From Parachlamydiales bacterium (GTDB lineage Bacteria > Chlamydiota > Chlamydiia > Chlamydiales > SM23-39): a DNA stretch of 64,000 nt. The notes beneath the pieces are model-generated. The model did not search any database, was not told where the DNA came from, and saw only the letters and a program-made list of their open reading frames with translations. Positions 62,515 through 64,000 of this stretch are shown in pieces. Position 1 is the first letter of the stretch; the number at the start of each line of letters is the position of its first letter. The stretch lies in NCBI GenBank assembly GCA_019694475.1, contig JAIBBX010000001.1, positions 448,001 through 512,000 on the forward strand, given 5' to 3'. Made by a program: the position numbers and the translations under genes.

Positions 62515-64000
62515 ATGGATGAAGAGCTTACAGGCTATGTCGATGCAATTGTCTATTCTCAAGCAGAAAACGGCTTCACCGTAGCCAGGCTCAAAGAGCC
62601 CAAAAAGAAAGAACTGACCGCTATCGTCGGATACTTGCCTGGGCTGCAGGCAGGCGAGAATGTAAACCTCAAAGGCACCTGGAAAACCCACCCCTCTCAT
62701 GGGAGGCAGTTCGAGGTCGCTGAATTTACCGTCGAAGCCCCCTCGGATATTTTGGGCATTCAAAAGTATTTGGAATCGGGCCTCGTTAAGGGAATCGGCC
62801 CCGTTTATGCCAAGAAAATCGTTGATCGTTTCGGGTCGGACACCTTGGAAATCATCGACAAATCCCCTCACCGCCTCTATGAAATTGAAGGCTTAGGCAA
62901 AAAGAAGGTGCGGCAGCTCAAAGAAAGCTGGAACGAACAGCGCTCCATTCGAGAGGTCATGATCTTTCTGAGGGCCCATGGAGCAAGCCCTGGCTATGCC
63001 CAAAAAATCTATAAGCAATATGGCGAAGAATCGATCGCCAAGGTGAAAGAAAACCCCTATCAACTGGCTAAAGAGGTTTTTGGCATCGGTTTTAAAATGG
63101 CCGATAGCATCGCCTTGAAGCTTGGATTTGCCCTCCACTCCCCTGAAAGGCTCGCCGCCGGTATCGAGTTCGTCCTCTGGGAACTTGCGAATGATGGACA
63201 TACCTGCTATCCGCTCACCGATTTTGCCCCGATCGCAGCTAAAATGCTCGAGGTAGACCAAGAGCTCATCGAAAAGCAGGTTCGAGCCCTCATCAATACG
63301 CAGCTGGTGGAGCAAGATGGGAAAATTTGGCTAAAACCCTATTTTGCCTATGAGCAAGGAATTGCCAAAGACCTTCTCCGACTGGTTCATGGAAGGCAAG
63401 CCATCCGATCTATCGATGCCGAAAAAGCGGCCGATTGGGTTCAGACGCAGCTTTCTATCCAATTCGCTGAACAGCAAAAAAAAGCGGTCATACAGGCCCT
63501 TACCGATAAAGTCCACATCATCACCGGCGGCCCCGGTACAGGAAAAAGCACAATCACCAATGCGATTTTGGCCATCTCGCAAAAACTGACGAGTAAAATC
63601 ACTTTGGCTGCCCCTACGGGAAGAGCCGCCAAAAGGCTCACGCAAATCACCCACAAGCTCGCCTTCACCATCCATTCCCTTTTGGAAATGGATTTTACGA
63701 CCGGCGGCTTTAAGAAAGGCAAAGACAACCCCATCGACTGCGATTTGATCATCCTCGATGAAGCCAGCATGATTGATACGCAGCTGCTTTACAGTCTTTT
63801 GCGAGCGATCCCTGCAAGATCTCGCGTTCTCATTGTTGGCGATATCGACCAATTGCCAAGCGTTGGCGCAGGGACTGTCCTGCGCGACCTGATTCAATCC
63901 GGTCAGATTGGAGTGACCCGATTGACAGAAATTTTTCGTCAGGCCAAAGGGTCCAAAATCATCACCAATGCTCACCGGATCAATCATGGAGAGTTTCCAG
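62515..64000 (+). CDS. recD2: RecD2-type ATP-dependent helicase (3' end outside window)
   Basis: A superfamily 1B 5'-3' helicase of the RecD2/YrrC type that acts without RecBC. The first 495 residues are in the window. They comprise the N-terminal OB-like domain (ELTGYVDAIVYSQAENGFTVARL) and helix-hairpin-helix segments (LVKGIGPVYAKKIVDRFG, LYEIEGLGKKKVRQL, AKEVFGIGFKMADSIALKLGF). Next are Walker A GGPGTGKST (338-346), motif Ia (TLAAPTGRAAKRLT), Walker B IILDEASMID and motif III (VLIVGDIDQLPSVGAGTVL). The N-terminal extension separates it from RecBCD RecD. The start is ATG 62515, 7 nt after a -10 box. Confidence 0.94.
   Translation, partial: MDEELTGYVDAIVYSQAENGFTVARLKEPKKKELTAIVGYLPGLQAGENVNLKGTWKTHPSHGRQFEVAEFTVEAPSDILGIQKYLESGLVKGIGPVYAKKIVDRFGSDTLEIIDKSPHRLYEIEGLGKKKVRQLKESWNEQRSIREVMIFLRAHGASPGYAQKIYKQYGEESIAKVKENPYQLAKEVFGIGFKMADSIALKLGFALHSPERLAAGIEFVLWELANDGHTCYPLTDFAPIAAKMLEVDQELIEKQVRALINTQLVEQDGKIWLKPYFAYEQGIAKDLLRLVHGRQAIRSIDAEKAADWVQTQLSIQFAEQQKKAVIQALTDKVHIITGGPGTGKSTITNAILAISQKLTSKITLAAPTGRAAKRLTQITHKLAFTIHSLLEMDFTTGGFKKGKDNPIDCDLIILDEASMIDTQLLYSLLRAIPARSRVLIVGDIDQLPSVGAGTVLRDLIQSGQIGVTRLTEIFRQAKGSKIITNAHRINHGEFP

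Overview
The window is a stretch of chromosome from a member of the Chlamydiota, most likely an environmental (amoeba-associated) family such as Waddliaceae or Parachlamydiaceae rather than Chlamydia itself. Gene blocks appear in the order I know from Chlamydia: recR-bamA(omp85)-skp(ompH)-lpxD, the pdhA-pdhB-pdhC cluster, msbA-like ABC transporter-accA-CT266-like-ihfA/HU, and pepF-groES-groEL. A family of MOMP-like barrels and Inc-like small membrane proteins points the same way. The species cannot be fixed from sequence reading alone.

Layout. 1-12.4 kb is housekeeping: recombination (recR, partial), outer-membrane assembly and lipid A (bamA, skp, lpxD), a CorA transporter, speE, the pyruvate dehydrogenase genes, a DnaQ-like exonuclease and a sugar-nucleotide epimerase-like protein. 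12.4-16.5 kb is accessory: an Inc-like membrane protein coupled to a putative cysteine protease resembling herpesvirus tegument deubiquitinases, then three lineage-specific genes. 16.5-31 kb returns to core genes (ABC exporter with an EF-hand insert, accA, an L,D-transpeptidase, ihfA, tyrS, rpiA, HPr, pepF and groESL with a CIRCE operator). 31-47.6 kb mixes repair genes (photolyase, AlkD-like), a secreted 2-oxoglutarate oxygenase, NlpC/P60, prfC, cupin, SMR transporter, a LuxR-type regulator, a DUF1295-DUF2878-DCC fusion and unknown proteins. 47.8-53.4 kb encodes surface proteins: three consecutive MOMP-like barrels and an inverse-autotransporter-like beta-helix adhesin.

54.43-62.42 kb is the most interesting part. 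It is a polymorphic-toxin island bounded by an intact tRNA-Asn gene and a 50-bp copy of that tRNA's 3' part. It carries a 1780-aa secreted Rhs protein with its C-terminal toxin and overlapping immunity gene. Behind that lies a displaced second toxin tip with an immunity gene broken by a 172-bp palindromic MITE; removing the MITE plus a 3-bp duplication restores the frame. Next come a tiny ORF, a paralogue of the Rhs toxin tip fused in frame to a paralogue of its immunity protein, and a truncated copy of the second toxin tip next to the tRNA remnant. The arrangement looks like a tandem duplication of a two-toxin cassette. The window ends inside recD2.

Expression. Many genes have Shine-Dalgarno sequences. 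At least seven others (bamA, phr, prfC, the NlpC/P60 gene, the first MOMP-like gene, recD2, the toxin-immunity fusion) have a sigma70-type -35/-10 pair with the -10 ending only 6-9 nt before the ATG, which predicts leaderless or nearly leaderless mRNAs.
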